35,917 nt of DNA from Clostridia bacterium (GTDB lineage Bacteria > Bacillota > Peptococcia > DRI-13 > DTU073), in contig DUTO01000095.1 in assembly GCA_012842035.1 (NCBI GenBank), positions 1 to 35,917 on the forward strand, given 5' to 3'. Each line of letters starts with the position of its first letter. The stretch's first letter is position 1. Both the position numbers and the translations under genes were made by a program. The notes beneath the pieces were generated by a model. It had not been told where the DNA came from, made no database searches, and worked only from the letters and a program-made list of their open reading frames with translations. Below, one piece after another: positions 23,142 to 31,455 of this stretch.

Positions 23142-24140
23142 ATGAACCAGAAGATGAAGTTGTGGATTCGGTTTTTAAGCTTGTTTTTGTTAGCAGCTTT
23201 TGGGGTTAGTCTTTTAGCAGTTCCGGCTCAGGCCGAGGTGAAGAAACTTACATATCGCACCATGGTATTAGGGTCTGATGTAGTTAAAGTGCAACCGTGG
23301 GAAAAGGAAAATCAAATTTATGAGTTTTTGTTTAATGACCAAGTGGTAATGCGTTATCGCACGATGTCGCAAGGTTTAAGTGCCCAAGAAAGAGCATTGA
23401 CTCTGTGGGAAAGAGCGAAAAGCTTAGGGGGAACATTAAAAGAAGGCACGGTAGCGGTCGACTGTCTACAAGGTAGTTTTGTAGTTACGGTTGCGGATCG
23501 GCTTTTTGTTACGGTTACGGAAGATGACTTTAAAGCCAATAATTCTACAGGTGAAGGGCTGGCTCAAGTTTGGGCCGAGAATCTTAGAAGGGCGAAAAGG
23601 TCTATGCCGGACAAAGTTATACAAGAAAAGCCGGTTCGAGAGAACTTGACCCCGAGAACACCGTCGGAAACAGAGAAACAGCAGGAACTTGAGGAAACCG
23701 GTACTGAGAAAACCGGTACTGAAGAAACAAGCAGTGTGCCTCATGAAAGCACGGTAGCTACTGCACAGGAATTAAAAATGTTAGGGTTAATTAATGCGGA
23801 ACGGGCAAAAGCCGGTGTTAAACCACTGGTGCTGAAGCCTGAATTAGTAAAAATTGCCAGAATTAAATCACAAGAGATGATTGACGAAAATTATTTTAGT
23901 CACGTTTCACCTACCTATGGTGACCCTTTTACGATGCTCAAGAACTTTGGTATAAAATATGGGTATGCCGGAGAAAATTTGGCCGGTAATCCTACAGTAG
24001 AAAATGCACATCAGAGTTTAATGGCTTCTTCCGGACATAAAAAGAATATTCTTAATCCTAATTATACTCATATAGGCATAGGCATTGTGGCCGGAGGTCC
24101 TTATGGACAGATGTTTACTCAGCTTTTTATCAGTGAGTGA
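23142..24140 (+). CDS. Secreted CAP-domain (SCP-like, YkwD type) protein
   Basis: This 332-residue exported protein has a signal peptide (residues 1-32, ending VPAQA-E). A unique N-terminal region of about 120 residues follows. Next is a Glu/Thr-rich linker containing a short repeat (EETGTEKTGTEET). The C-terminal CAP domain covers about 205-332 (LINAERAKAGVKPL, YFSHVSP, AGENLAG, SSGHKKNIL). The His and Glu positions of the CAP cavity are kept. Bacterial CAP proteins of this type are surface or spore associated with unclear activity. The start is ATG 23142, with GGGGAGG just before; upstream in-frame ATG codons would put the signal peptide internally. Confidence 0.85.
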   Translation: MNQKMKLWIRFLSLFLLAAFGVSLLAVPAQAEVKKLTYRTMVLGSDVVKVQPWEKENQIYEFLFNDQVVMRYRTMSQGLSAQERALTLWERAKSLGGTLKEGTVAVDCLQGSFVVTVADRLFVTVTEDDFKANNSTGEGLAQVWAENLRRAKRSMPDKVIQEKPVRENLTPRTPSETEKQQELEETGTEKTGTEETSSVPHESTVATAQELKMLGLINAERAKAGVKPLVLKPELVKIARIKSQEMIDENYFSHVSPTYGDPFTMLKNFGIKYGYAGENLAGNPTVENAHQSLMASSGHKKNILNPNYTHIGIGIVAGGPYGQMFTQLFISE

Positions 24141-24307
24141 ATCTCCTCCGCTTTCAACTACTCCTTGCCAAAGTAAGCAATCTAGACACAACCGCGACTG
24201 ACCTTTCATATTATATTAAGTAACAAGATAATTTTTAGGGCACATATTTTTAAGTTGTGCATATACTTAAGTGAATTAAGATGAAAAGGAAAGGAGGTCG
24301 TGGGGTT

Positions 24308-25855
24308 ATGGCCATTACAGTTTCGACGCGCAGACTTAAGGTGGAAAATGTAATTGGGGAAGCCATTAAGCAGGTCAATGTTGTTAGAGATATTACTCTT
24401 CCTGTCTTAGCCAAGAAGATCGAAAGCATTGATACTAAAATTAATAATGTTAAACATAAAATTATTGACAATAAAATTGTGGTGGAAGCGGACCTGCAAA
24501 AACAAATTTATTATGTGGAATGTGTTACCGGTGATGTGCAGGAATACACGGTTCCGACGGAAAAGATTACCGAGTTTGTGCATTTAGAAGGTGCTGTCCA
24601 GGGCATGGATGCTAAAGTAAGTGCGGAGATAGAGTATTGTGATGTAGAAGCAATTGACATGGCAGGAGACAATCAATGTCATCGGAGGTTTCAGCAGACT
24701 TGTATTCTCAAAATTAGAGCCAAAGTAATTGAAATGGTAGAAATTGAAATTATTACCAATGTATCCGGGGATGGGATTGTGCCTACTTTTGCCACTGTTA
24801 CCATTGATAACATTATTGGGGCAGGGGAGGAACAGTATAATCTCAGTGATAATTTCATTGAGCTTCCGGCGGCGACGAAAAAGATTAAAAGCATTGATGC
24901 TGAAATCCGTGATGTGGAGGAAAAGGTGATTCCCGGTAAGGTAATTGTGAAAGGGAAGTTGCATAAACAAATTTATTATGTACTTGAACCTAGCGGAGAA
25001 GTGAAAGAAACATCGGCAGATGTGCCTTTTAGTGTTTTTGTTCCTGTAGAGGGAGCTCAAAAAGGTGCTAGTATCTCGACAGATATCCAAATAGAATATA
25101 TCGATAGTGAACTGGTGACCAGAAATGGTCGGAAGTTTATTCGCGAAACAATAGTTTTGCGAGTAACAGCTAAGGTTATCGAGCGTCTCACGATTAATGT
25201 TGTCACCGCAGTCTTAGGGGCAGAGGTGGAGACGAGAACATTAAAGATTGAAAGTGCTATCGGGGTTGCAGAGCGACAGGTTAATATTTTAGCTGATATC
25301 TTTACACCCACAGAAGCTCGCAAAGTGGCTAGAGTTGATGCCGAGCTTAGAGATTTAGAAGGTGAGGCTATTCCCAATAAGGTGATTGTCAAGGGTACCT
25401 TACATAAACAAATTTATTATGTCTCGGCCGTTGATAATCAGCTACGCGAATTGTCTGTAGATGAACCATTTACAGAGTTTGTTCATATTGAAGGAGCCCA
25501 AAAAGGTGATGTAGTGGACGTTTCGGGCAGAATAGAGTATGTGAATGTAGAGGCTAAAGCTACTACTCCCACTACTAATTGGCGGCAGACAGCAGTTTTA
25601 GAGATTAGGGCCAAAGTGACTGTGACTGAGGAAATTACAGTAGTGACAGCAGTAAGAGCGGTTGCTCCTCCGGTATGTCCTCCGGGAGAAACATTTGATT
25701 ATGTGATTCAAAAAGGAGATACCTTATTTTCTATAGCCACACGATACGGGGTTACAGTGAAGCAAATTATGGCTGTCAATCCGGAAATTACTAATCCTAA
25801 TCTGATTTTTGTCGGACAGACGATTAAAGTGCCTTGTCCTTCGGGCATGGGTTAA
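24308..25855 (+). CDS. Triple SPOCS (DUF3794) and LysM spore coat-type protein
   Basis: This 515-residue protein has three tandem SPOCS/DUF3794 units, near 5-150, 160-310 and 315-460. Each contains the segment KQIYYV and FVHLEGA-like or FVPVEGA-like strands. A C-terminal LysM domain follows at about 467-511 (YVIQKGDTLFSIATRYGV). There is no signal peptide. C. difficile SipL and the related SpoVID combine SPOCS with LysM and link the coat to SpoIVA on the forespore, so a role in coat encasement is likely but inferred. The start ATG 24308 lies 10 bases after AAAGGAGG. Confidence 0.82.
   Translation: MAITVSTRRLKVENVIGEAIKQVNVVRDITLPVLAKKIESIDTKINNVKHKIIDNKIVVEADLQKQIYYVECVTGDVQEYTVPTEKITEFVHLEGAVQGMDAKVSAEIEYCDVEAIDMAGDNQCHRRFQQTCILKIRAKVIEMVEIEIITNVSGDGIVPTFATVTIDNIIGAGEEQYNLSDNFIELPAATKKIKSIDAEIRDVEEKVIPGKVIVKGKLHKQIYYVLEPSGEVKETSADVPFSVFVPVEGAQKGASISTDIQIEYIDSELVTRNGRKFIRETIVLRVTAKVIERLTINVVTAVLGAEVETRTLKIESAIGVAERQVNILADIFTPTEARKVARVDAELRDLEGEAIPNKVIVKGTLHKQIYYVSAVDNQLRELSVDEPFTEFVHIEGAQKGDVVDVSGRIEYVNVEAKATTPTTNWRQTAVLEIRAKVTVTEEITVVTAVRAVAPPVCPPGETFDYVIQKGDTLFSIATRYGVTVKQIMAVNPEITNPNLIFVGQTIKVPCPSGMG
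24500..25422 (+). repeat. Three internal repeats of the SPOCS gene
   Basis: The 17-base word AAACAAATTTATTATGT is identical at 24500-24516, 24965-24981 and 25406-25422 (offsets 465 and 441 bases). It encodes the shared KQIYYV core of the three SPOCS units. Identity at DNA level inside otherwise diverged repeats suggests recent exchange or strong constraint. Confidence 0.8.
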
Positions 25856-25863
25856 AGTTAATA

Positions 25864-25897
25864 AAAAAGGGGGTCTTAATAAGACCCCTTTTTTTAT
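25864..25897 (+). terminator. Terminator after the SPOCS-LysM gene
   Basis: AAAAAAGGGGGTCTT and AAGACCCCTTTTTTT form a strong stem with a very small loop and a T-tract 10 bases after the stop. Confidence 0.9.
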
Positions 25898-25982
25898 TGC
25901 GAAAATAAAGATGATTAAAACAGTCTCCTGCAGGCAATACTAATAAAAGAAGTTGCCGGCATAATCAGCAAAGGAGATGGTG

Positions 25983-26585
25983 ATGAAGATGAAAAAAAGG
26001 TTTGTGGGGGGTATAGTAGTTTTTTTAGTTCTTACTATATTTTGTTGCTTACTGACCACTAAGACAAAAACACCGCCTTTAATTAGGTTGCATATTCTCG
26101 CCAACAGTGATAGTCAAGCAGACCAAGCCCTAAAATATAAAGTGCGGGATGAGTTAATTAAAATTATGCAGGAGGAATTTAGCAAGTCGCAAAGCATAGA
26201 GGAATCCAGGTCTATTTTATTAAGCCGACTACCATTTTTAGCAGAAAAAGCAGAAGAATATGTAGCACGAGAAGGCTTTGCTTATCCGGTGCAAGCTGTT
26301 TATGGCAAGTTTAAATTTCCTCGCAGGGACTATGGTGCTTTTGTGCTTCCCGCGGGTCGCTATGAAGCGTTAAGACTTGTTTTGGGTGAAGGGAAAGGAG
26401 CTAATTGGTGGTGTGTGCTTTTTCCGCCCCTTTGTTTTATCGAAGGTGAGCAAAGTTTATGTTTGGAAAGTGAGGGGGTAAAAATTTTAGAGCAGGGTGA
26501 GCTTGGAGCCCAAAAAGTGCAAATAAAGCCGGCTTTTAAAATAGTGGAGGCTTGGCAAGAAATATTTAAGGGAAAATGTAAATAA
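25983..26585 (+). CDS. spoIIR: Stage II sporulation protein R
   Basis: This 200-residue exported protein has an N-terminal membrane/signal segment (about 5-24). The family opening is IRLHILANSDSQADQALKYKVRDE (about 33-56), and a Trp-Trp-Cys-Val-Leu-Phe-Pro-Pro segment lies further on. SpoIIR is made in the forespore under sigma-F, is secreted to the intermembrane space and triggers SpoIIGA to process pro-sigma-E. ATG 25983 is chosen because AAGGAG lies 6 bases upstream; ATG 25977 overlaps it. I see no reliable sigma-F promoter in the short upstream gap. Confidence 0.93.
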   Translation: MKMKKRFVGGIVVFLVLTIFCCLLTTKTKTPPLIRLHILANSDSQADQALKYKVRDELIKIMQEEFSKSQSIEESRSILLSRLPFLAEKAEEYVAREGFAYPVQAVYGKFKFPRRDYGAFVLPAGRYEALRLVLGEGKGANWWCVLFPPLCFIEGEQSLCLESEGVKILEQGELGAQKVQIKPAFKIVEAWQEIFKGKCK

Positions 26586-26633
26586 TAGATTTTTGCTAGT
26601 GATAATATGATATAATTTGTTTAAGAAGTTGAA

Positions 26634-26660
26634 ATGGCTAGTGTTGATACTAGCCATTTA
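26634..26660. other. Perfect hairpin in the gap between spoIIR and the L,D-transpeptidase
   Basis: ATGGCTAGT and ACTAGCCAT flank a six-base loop. There is no proper T-tract on either strand, so its value as a terminator for the two converging genes is uncertain. Confidence 0.5.
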
Positions 26661-26678
26661 TAATCAAAGGGGCTTGCT

Positions 26679-27023
26679 TTAAAGTATTTTAACAGATGTG
26701 CCGAGATGAACAAGGGAAAAGATTGTTTCAATATCATGATTATGCATGCGGATACAGCCTAAAGAGACAGCTTTACCAATACAAGAAGGATTATTGGTGC
26801 CATGAATGCCATAATTGGGTTTACTAAGCCCTAACCATCTAGTACCATAGACTTGACGCCCATCCATAATTTTTTTATTGATGATTTCCCAAGAGCCAAT
26901 GGGCGAAGGAGTGCTGGGCTTGCCAATAGCGATAGGATAAGAATTAAAAAGTTGTTGTCTTTGATAAAGGTAAAGTCGTCTTTCACGTAAAGTAATTTTA
27001 ATGAAGATACTACCGGGAGACAA
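26679..27023 (-). CDS. Minimal L,D-transpeptidase (YkuD domain)
   Basis: This 114-residue protein is little more than a YkuD catalytic domain. It has a starting beta strand (IKITLRERRLYLYQ), PTPxG-like STPSPIGSW, HGTNNP near residue 74, and SLGCIRM with the nucleophilic Cys near 89. L,D-transpeptidases make 3-3 crosslinks or attach proteins to peptidoglycan. No signal peptide and no LysM are seen, unlike most extracellular relatives. It may act in the mother cell on the forming spore, but this is inference. The start is TTG 27023, supported by GAGGTG about 8 bases upstream; it converges on spoIIR. Confidence 0.85.
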   Translation of the reverse strand: MSPGSIFIKITLRERRLYLYQRQQLFNSYPIAIGKPSTPSPIGSWEIINKKIMDGRQVYGTRWLGLSKPNYGIHGTNNPSCIGKAVSLGCIRMHNHDIETIFSLVHLGTSVKIL

Positions 27024-27120
27024 AACAGATCACCTCATTTTAAGTTGATGTTATTGTTAGTTTATTGCATAGATAAGAAGATGTTGCGGAGAATTTATTT
27101 ACTAAAGGAGTTTTAGGGCA

Positions 27121-28788
27121 ATGGCTATTGATTATCAGCAGATGGCTTTTTATGCTTTAGGCGGGTTAGCTTTCTTTCTGTTTGGTGTTAAATATATGTC
27201 TAATGCCCTGCAAAATGTGGCCGGAGATAAATTGCGTTCTTTTTTAGAAAAGGGGACGCGAACTCCGGTACGTGGTGTTTTGTTGGGTGCTTTAGTGACG
27301 GCGATTATTCAAAGTAGTTCCGGCACTACGGTGTTAACCGTAGGGCTGGTTAATTCAGGACTTTTGACTTTGCGCCAGGCTATTGGGGTAATTATGGGAG
27401 CGAATATCGGGACAACGGTAACAGCATATTTAATTGGTTTTAAATTAGAACATTATGCTCTCCCTGTTTTAGCCTTGGGCGTTTTTTTGTTATTCTTTTT
27501 TAAAAATAAAAAAGTGGTTAATATGGGACAGGTTCTGTTTGGTTTGGGTATGCTTTTTTACGGGATGGAAACAATGGGGAAAGGCTTTTCTCCTTTGCGC
27601 AACTCGGAGTTTTTTCTTAATTTAATGGTTAATATTGAAGGACGAGCGATATTAGGTGTATTGGTAGGGGCTATTTTTACAGCTTTGGTGCAAAGTAGTA
27701 GTGCCACGATTGGTGTTTTACAGGAATTAGCCTACCAAGGTGCGATTACATATGGTCAGGCGGTTCCGATTCTGTTTGGCGATAATATTGGGACTACGAT
27801 TACAGCGCTTTTAGCGGCAATTGGAACCTCGGTTGCGGCAAAAAGAACGGCCCTATCTCACTGTTTATTTAACCTTTTAGGCACCATGATTTTCCTACCT
27901 TTGTTTATGTTTGGTATTTTTCCGGAAATGGTGCGTTTATTTACAAATTATATCTGTTTTTTATTGCCTGGTTTTGAAGGCACTTGGGAAGTTATTAATG
28001 TCAAAATGCAACTGGCTCAAACACACGGTGTTTTTAATCTCAGTAATACTTTAATTCAATTCCCGTTTGTTTCTTTTTTAGCAGCTATGGTTACGAGGAT
28101 AATCCCCGGAGAAGATATTGTCACGAGATTTGAACCCGAATATTTGGAGCCGCGTTTGCTTGCTAATCCTCCTGTAGCTTTAGGGCAGGTAGGGCGGGAA
28201 GTTATCCGGATGGGGATTTTGGCGAAAAAGTCATTGGAATATGCTGCTGCTTATTTCTTTACGGAATTAAAAACAGAAGCTGAAAAAGCGGTTCAAATAG
28301 AAAAAGTGATTAATAATTTGCAAAGAAAAATAACAGATTATATCGTGAAAGTTTCCGAGGAGAAGCTTTCCGAAGAGGATAATAATCGTGCTTATACTTA
28401 TGTACAGGCGATTATCGATATCGAAAGAGTAGGAGACCATACGGAAAACATTGTGGAATTAACTGAAATTCGTATCGAGAAAAACGTTGTTTTTTCTAAA
28501 AATGCGATGACCGATATAAGTGAGATGTTTGCTAAAACCCTAGCTACATATGAGCAAGCTGTAAAATGTTTGGAAAAGCATGACCCTTGGTTAGCGCAAG
28601 AGGTTGTTAAGAGTGATGACACGATTGATGAAATGGAAAAAGAATTGCGTCGTACCCATATTGCTCGTCTTAATGAAGGGACTTGTAGTGGTGAGGCCGG
28701 AGCCATTTATTTGGATATTTTAAGCAACCTAGAACGTATTGGCGACCATGCCGTAAATATTGCCCAGTATGTTTTGGGAAAAAGATGA
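27121..28788 (+). CDS. Na+/phosphate cotransporter with PhoU-like domain
   Basis: This 555-residue protein of the NptA/PNaS family has two inverted membrane repeats, each with a QSSS signature: QSSSGTT near residue 63 and QSSSATI near 191. About eight or nine membrane segments fill the first 320 residues. The C-terminal 210 residues form a cytoplasmic PhoU-like helical domain (two copies of an ERxGDHxxNI motif, near 440 and 541). It would import phosphate with Na+. Together with the adjacent Mrp-type operon it suggests use of Na+ gradients. AAAGGAG precedes the ATG. Confidence 0.9.
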   Translation: MAIDYQQMAFYALGGLAFFLFGVKYMSNALQNVAGDKLRSFLEKGTRTPVRGVLLGALVTAIIQSSSGTTVLTVGLVNSGLLTLRQAIGVIMGANIGTTVTAYLIGFKLEHYALPVLALGVFLLFFFKNKKVVNMGQVLFGLGMLFYGMETMGKGFSPLRNSEFFLNLMVNIEGRAILGVLVGAIFTALVQSSSATIGVLQELAYQGAITYGQAVPILFGDNIGTTITALLAAIGTSVAAKRTALSHCLFNLLGTMIFLPLFMFGIFPEMVRLFTNYICFLLPGFEGTWEVINVKMQLAQTHGVFNLSNTLIQFPFVSFLAAMVTRIIPGEDIVTRFEPEYLEPRLLANPPVALGQVGREVIRMGILAKKSLEYAAAYFFTELKTEAEKAVQIEKVINNLQRKITDYIVKVSEEKLSEEDNNRAYTYVQAIIDIERVGDHTENIVELTEIRIEKNVVFSKNAMTDISEMFAKTLATYEQAVKCLEKHDPWLAQEVVKSDDTIDEMEKELRRTHIARLNEGTCSGEAGAIYLDILSNLERIGDHAVNIAQYVLGKR

Positions 28789-28812
28789 ATACTGTATTCA
28801 TTAAAAATTATG

Positions 28813-28841
28813 TTGAAAAGGCCGATAAGTGAAGTTATAAT
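28813..28841 (+). promoter_or_regulatory. Upstream promoter of the Mrp/Mbh-like operon
   Basis: TTGAAA (28813-28818) and TATAAT (28836-28841) are 17 bases apart, 109 bases before the mnhE ATG. Confidence 0.65.
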
Positions 28842-28861
28842 ATAAATAGATTGTTTATATT

Positions 28862-28889
28862 TTGACAAGTTAAAATAATGATATAAAAT
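28862..28889 (+). promoter_or_regulatory. Downstream promoter of the Mrp/Mbh-like operon
   Basis: TTGACA (28862-28867) and TAAAAT (28884-28889) are 16 bases apart, about 60 bases before the mnhE ATG. It is in tandem with the promoter at 28813. Confidence 0.6.
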
Positions 28890-28949
28890 GGTTATATTCC
28901 CCATTTCGTTACAACAGGAGAAAAAGTGCTTGTACAAGGTGGTATTTCT

Positions 28950-29492
28950 ATGATAGCGAAAAAGAACCTAGCAAGAGAAGCGCAATTAAAACAATTAATA
29001 GTGCTCCCTTTAGCTCTTTTTATTTTCTGGATAATTCTTACGGGAAGTTTTACAACTAAAAGTTTAATCATCGGTTTAATGGCGGCATTAATTGTTTCCC
29101 GGTTGTGTAGTCCGATTTTGTATTTACCGGCGGCACATACTCCGGGGAAAAGTTATGCCGCTTTTGATCTTCCTTATCTTAAGTTGTTTTTTTATTTATT
29201 CTGGTTGCTTGGGGAATTAATTAAAGCCAATATTCAAGTGGCTTTAATTGTTTTAAATCCTAAAATGCCGATTAGTCCGCAAGTGGTTACATTTAAAAAG
29301 CCGTTAGATCATCCAGTAGCGCAAACCTTGCTTGCCAAATCGATTATTTTGACACCGGGAACAATAACTATGGACGTGGGGGACGATATATATACGATTC
29401 ATGCTTTAACCAAAGATGCGGCTCTTTCTTTAGCTCCTCTAGAGGGGGAAGGCGAGATGCCGGTTCGTGTAGGTCGCCTCTTTAATGAATAA
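28950..29492 (+). CDS. mnhE: Mrp-type antiporter subunit E (MbhA-like)
   Basis: This 180-residue membrane protein has segments near 17-36, 38-58 and 80-103. The family C-terminal region has LAKSIILTPGTITMDVG and a soluble end. It is the E subunit of the multi-subunit Na+/H+ antiporter, called MbhA in archaeal membrane-bound hydrogenases. Either ATG 28950 (AAGGTGG 7 bases upstream) or GTG 28926 (GGAG 5 bases upstream) could be used. The operon continues downstream with short overlaps, so the subunits are made together. Confidence 0.88.
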   Translation: MIAKKNLAREAQLKQLIVLPLALFIFWIILTGSFTTKSLIIGLMAALIVSRLCSPILYLPAAHTPGKSYAAFDLPYLKLFFYLFWLLGELIKANIQVALIVLNPKMPISPQVVTFKKPLDHPVAQTLLAKSIILTPGTITMDVGDDIYTIHALTKDAALSLAPLEGEGEMPVRVGRLFNE

Positions 29493-29508
29493 GCCGAGGT
29501 GAAAGAAA

Positions 29509-29787
29509 ATGATTACCGATAAATTGCTTTTGACTTTTTTGATTGCCCTTATTGTTATTATCTTTCTGATGCTGTTTAGGGTATTAAAAGGGCCTACAGT
29601 CTTTGACCGTTTAAATGGGCTTGGTGTTATTGGCACAGACACTATTGTTGTTTTAATTTTGCTCGGGTTTTTAGAAAAACGAGTGAATATGTATGTTGAT
29701 ATCGCTATTTCTTATGGTATCTTAGGCTTTATTAGTTTAGTTGTTATTGCTAAATATTTCGAGGGGAAGGGAGACGTGAAACCATGA
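29509..29787 (+). CDS. mnhF: Mrp-type antiporter subunit F (MbhB-like)
   Basis: This 92-residue protein has three membrane helices (about 6-25, 36-58, 62-83). The conserved middle is FDRLNGLGVIGTDT, typical of MnhF. GAGGTG lies 7 bases before the ATG, and its stop overlaps the next gene as ATGA. Confidence 0.9.
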   Translation: MITDKLLLTFLIALIVIIFLMLFRVLKGPTVFDRLNGLGVIGTDTIVVLILLGFLEKRVNMYVDIAISYGILGFISLVVIAKYFEGKGDVKP

Positions 29788-30083
29788 CAATAGTAGCCCT
29801 TGTTTTATTATTTAGTGGGTTTTTCTTTATCGTGGTAGCTGCCTTAGGCGTAATTCGTTTCCCTGATTTTTATACCCGCTTACATGCGGCAGGAAAGGGC
29901 GATACATTAGGGATAGCTCTTTTTGTGCTGGGATTAGCAGTTTATAATGGCTTTAATTTTGTTAGTTTAAAACTTCTTTTAATTGTCTTGTTTGTTTTTT
30001 TAGCCAATCCTATTGGCGGGCACGTTTTAAGCAGAGCTGCTTTCAGATCTGGGCTTAAGCCTTGGACGAAGAAGGGGGAATAA
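29784..30083 (+). CDS. mnhG: Mrp-type antiporter subunit G (MbhC-like)
   Basis: This 99-residue protein has three helices and the family motif GVIRFPDFYTRLHAAGKGDTLG at about 23-44, followed by VFLANPIGGHVLSRAAF. These are hallmarks of MnhG. It overlaps subunit F by 4 bases and the DUF4040 gene follows after 3 bases. Confidence 0.9.
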   Translation: MTIVALVLLFSGFFFIVVAALGVIRFPDFYTRLHAAGKGDTLGIALFVLGLAVYNGFNFVSLKLLLIVLFVFLANPIGGHVLSRAAFRSGLKPWTKKGE

Positions 30084-30086
30084 GTT

Positions 30087-30332
30087 ATGCCGGGTGCATT
30101 TTTCTTAGGTTTTTTAGTCTTTTTAATGGCAGTAACAGGGCTTTCTGCACTTTTTGCGCGTGACCTTTTGGCCTCGATTATCATGTTTAGTGCTTTCAGT
30201 TATTTTGCTGTGCTTACTTATTTAACGATGGGAGCCCCTGATGTGGCTTTTACGGAAGCTGTTGTAGGCGTTGTCTCTACGACTTTCTTTATTGTCGCTC
30301 TCAGACGCATGAAGAGGGGGAGTTCTAAGTGA
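30087..30332 (+). CDS. DUF4040 subunit (MbhD-like, MrpA C-terminal part)
   Basis: This 81-residue protein has three helices and the GAPDVAFTEAVVGV segment at about 50-63, which is conserved in MbhD and in the C-terminal part of MrpA. In canonical Mrp operons this sequence is fused to the large MrpA protein. Here it is a separate gene, as in membrane-bound hydrogenases. Its stop overlaps the GTG start of the next gene. Confidence 0.85.
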   Translation: MPGAFFLGFLVFLMAVTGLSALFARDLLASIIMFSAFSYFAVLTYLTMGAPDVAFTEAVVGVVSTTFFIVALRRMKRGSSK

Positions 30333-31093
30333 AATTTGTGCGGGCGGGTGCTTTATTAGTTGTGGTCGTGATGACTGTGGTTTTATTTATTGGTGCCGGG
30401 GCTTTACCCGCAATCTATAATCCACAATCTCCGGCTTCGACTCATGTATCAGATCGTTATATCGAAAAATCCGTTGAGGAAACGGGTTCTTTAAACTTTG
30501 TCACGGCTGTGTTAGCGGATTACCGGGGTTATGATACTTTAGGAGAGACAACCGTGATTTTTACCGCCGGTTTAGCTGCCGTTGTTTTGTTACGAAGTGC
30601 CCAAAAGGCAGATTCCCGGGGAAAAAAGGTTCCTTTAGCGAAGGCAGGAAAAGGCATGAGCGAGCGTTTTGGAACCATAGTTTTAAATACTGCTGCTCGT
30701 TTTGTGATTCCTTTTGTTACACTCTATGGTGTGTATGTACTTGTGGGTGGTGGTGAGGGTAATCCCGGTGGTGGTTTCCAGTCCGGTGCCGTTTTAGCAA
30801 TTGCTATTATTATCAGTCGTTTAGTCTATGGGGAAGGGGCTGCCTTTAATATTTCAGGGGATCTGGCGCTTATTCTGGCCGGGATAGGTACTTTTATCTA
30901 TGCTTTTGTAGGAGTGTTGACTCTTCTTTGGGGTGGCAATTTTTTGGAGTATGGGATTGCTCCTTTTTTGATGTCGGCAGCCGAAAAACATTCTTTAGGA
31001 ATATCAGGAATTGAAATCGGGGTTACGCTTTGCGTAATGGCGACGATTATTGCTATTTTTGATGCCTTGGCTAGAAAGGAAGAAGTATCATGA
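30329..31093 (+). CDS. Fused MbhE-like and MnhB (MbhF-like) subunit
   Basis: This 254-residue protein joins two parts. Residues 1-95 resemble MbhE / the extreme C-terminus of MrpA, with VLADYRGYDTLGETTVIFTAG. Residues about 108-250 are MnhB, with IPFVTLYGVYVLVGGG and the loop GNPGGGFQSGAVLA. A charged linker around 88-108 joins them. In archaeal Mbh the two parts are separate genes. The gene starts with GTG overlapping the DUF4040 stop, and overlaps mnhC by 4 bases. Confidence 0.85.
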   Translation: MKFVRAGALLVVVVMTVVLFIGAGALPAIYNPQSPASTHVSDRYIEKSVEETGSLNFVTAVLADYRGYDTLGETTVIFTAGLAAVVLLRSAQKADSRGKKVPLAKAGKGMSERFGTIVLNTAARFVIPFVTLYGVYVLVGGGEGNPGGGFQSGAVLAIAIIISRLVYGEGAAFNISGDLALILAGIGTFIYAFVGVLTLLWGGNFLEYGIAPFLMSAAEKHSLGISGIEIGVTLCVMATIIAIFDALARKEEVS

Positions 31094-31455
31094 GAGAATT
31101 ATTTACGGAACATTTAATCTATTGGTTAATTCTTTTCCTGTTTATGCTAGGTCCTTATGGTATGATTTTTAAAAAGAATTTGGTAAAAAAGTTAATGTCG
31201 ATGAACATTATGCAGGTAGCTGTAATTTTGTTTTTCTTAGCTTTAGGTCAAAAAACGGGGGGAACAATCCCTATTAATTTACCTGGTCTTATAGGGGCGG
31301 AACATTATATTAACCCCCTACCACACACCTTGATGTTGACGGCGATTGTAGTGAGTTTGGCTACTTTGGGCGTGTCTTTAGGTTTGCTTTTAACAGTGCA
31401 AAAACGTTATGGCACCTTAGAAGAAGATGAATTGCTGCGGAGGATGAATCAATGA
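31090..31455 (+). CDS. mnhC: Mrp-type antiporter subunit C (NuoK-like)
   Basis: This 121-residue protein has three helices and the NuoK/MnhC motif NPLPHTLMLTAIVVSLATLG at about 75-94. Between helices 1 and 2 lies the basic FKKNLVKKLMSMNI segment. NuoK homologues form part of the ion path beside the antiporter subunits. It overlaps its neighbours by ATGA at both ends. Confidence 0.9.
   Translation: MRELFTEHLIYWLILFLFMLGPYGMIFKKNLVKKLMSMNIMQVAVILFFLALGQKTGGTIPINLPGLIGAEHYINPLPHTLMLTAIVVSLATLGVSLGLLLTVQKRYGTLEEDELLRRMNQ

Noticed and set aside
24244..24267. Possible sigma-E promoter before the SPOCS-LysM gene
   Set aside because: ATATT and CATATACT are present, but the gap of about 11 bases is too short for the sigma-E consensus.
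24584..25090. 168-codon open frame on the minus strand inside the SPOCS-LysM gene
   Set aside because: It is antisense to a gene with clear domain repeats, has no ribosome binding site I can see, and reads as low-complexity His/Phe/Asn sequence.
25913..25945. Possible sigma-F promoter before spoIIR
   Set aside because: GGCAATACTA vaguely fits the -10 pattern but no good -35 (GYATA) is present at the right distance.
28788..28812. Short palindrome after the phosphate cotransporter
   Set aside because: TGAATA and TATTCA with a three-base loop is A/T-only and lacks a T-tract, so it is not called a terminator.
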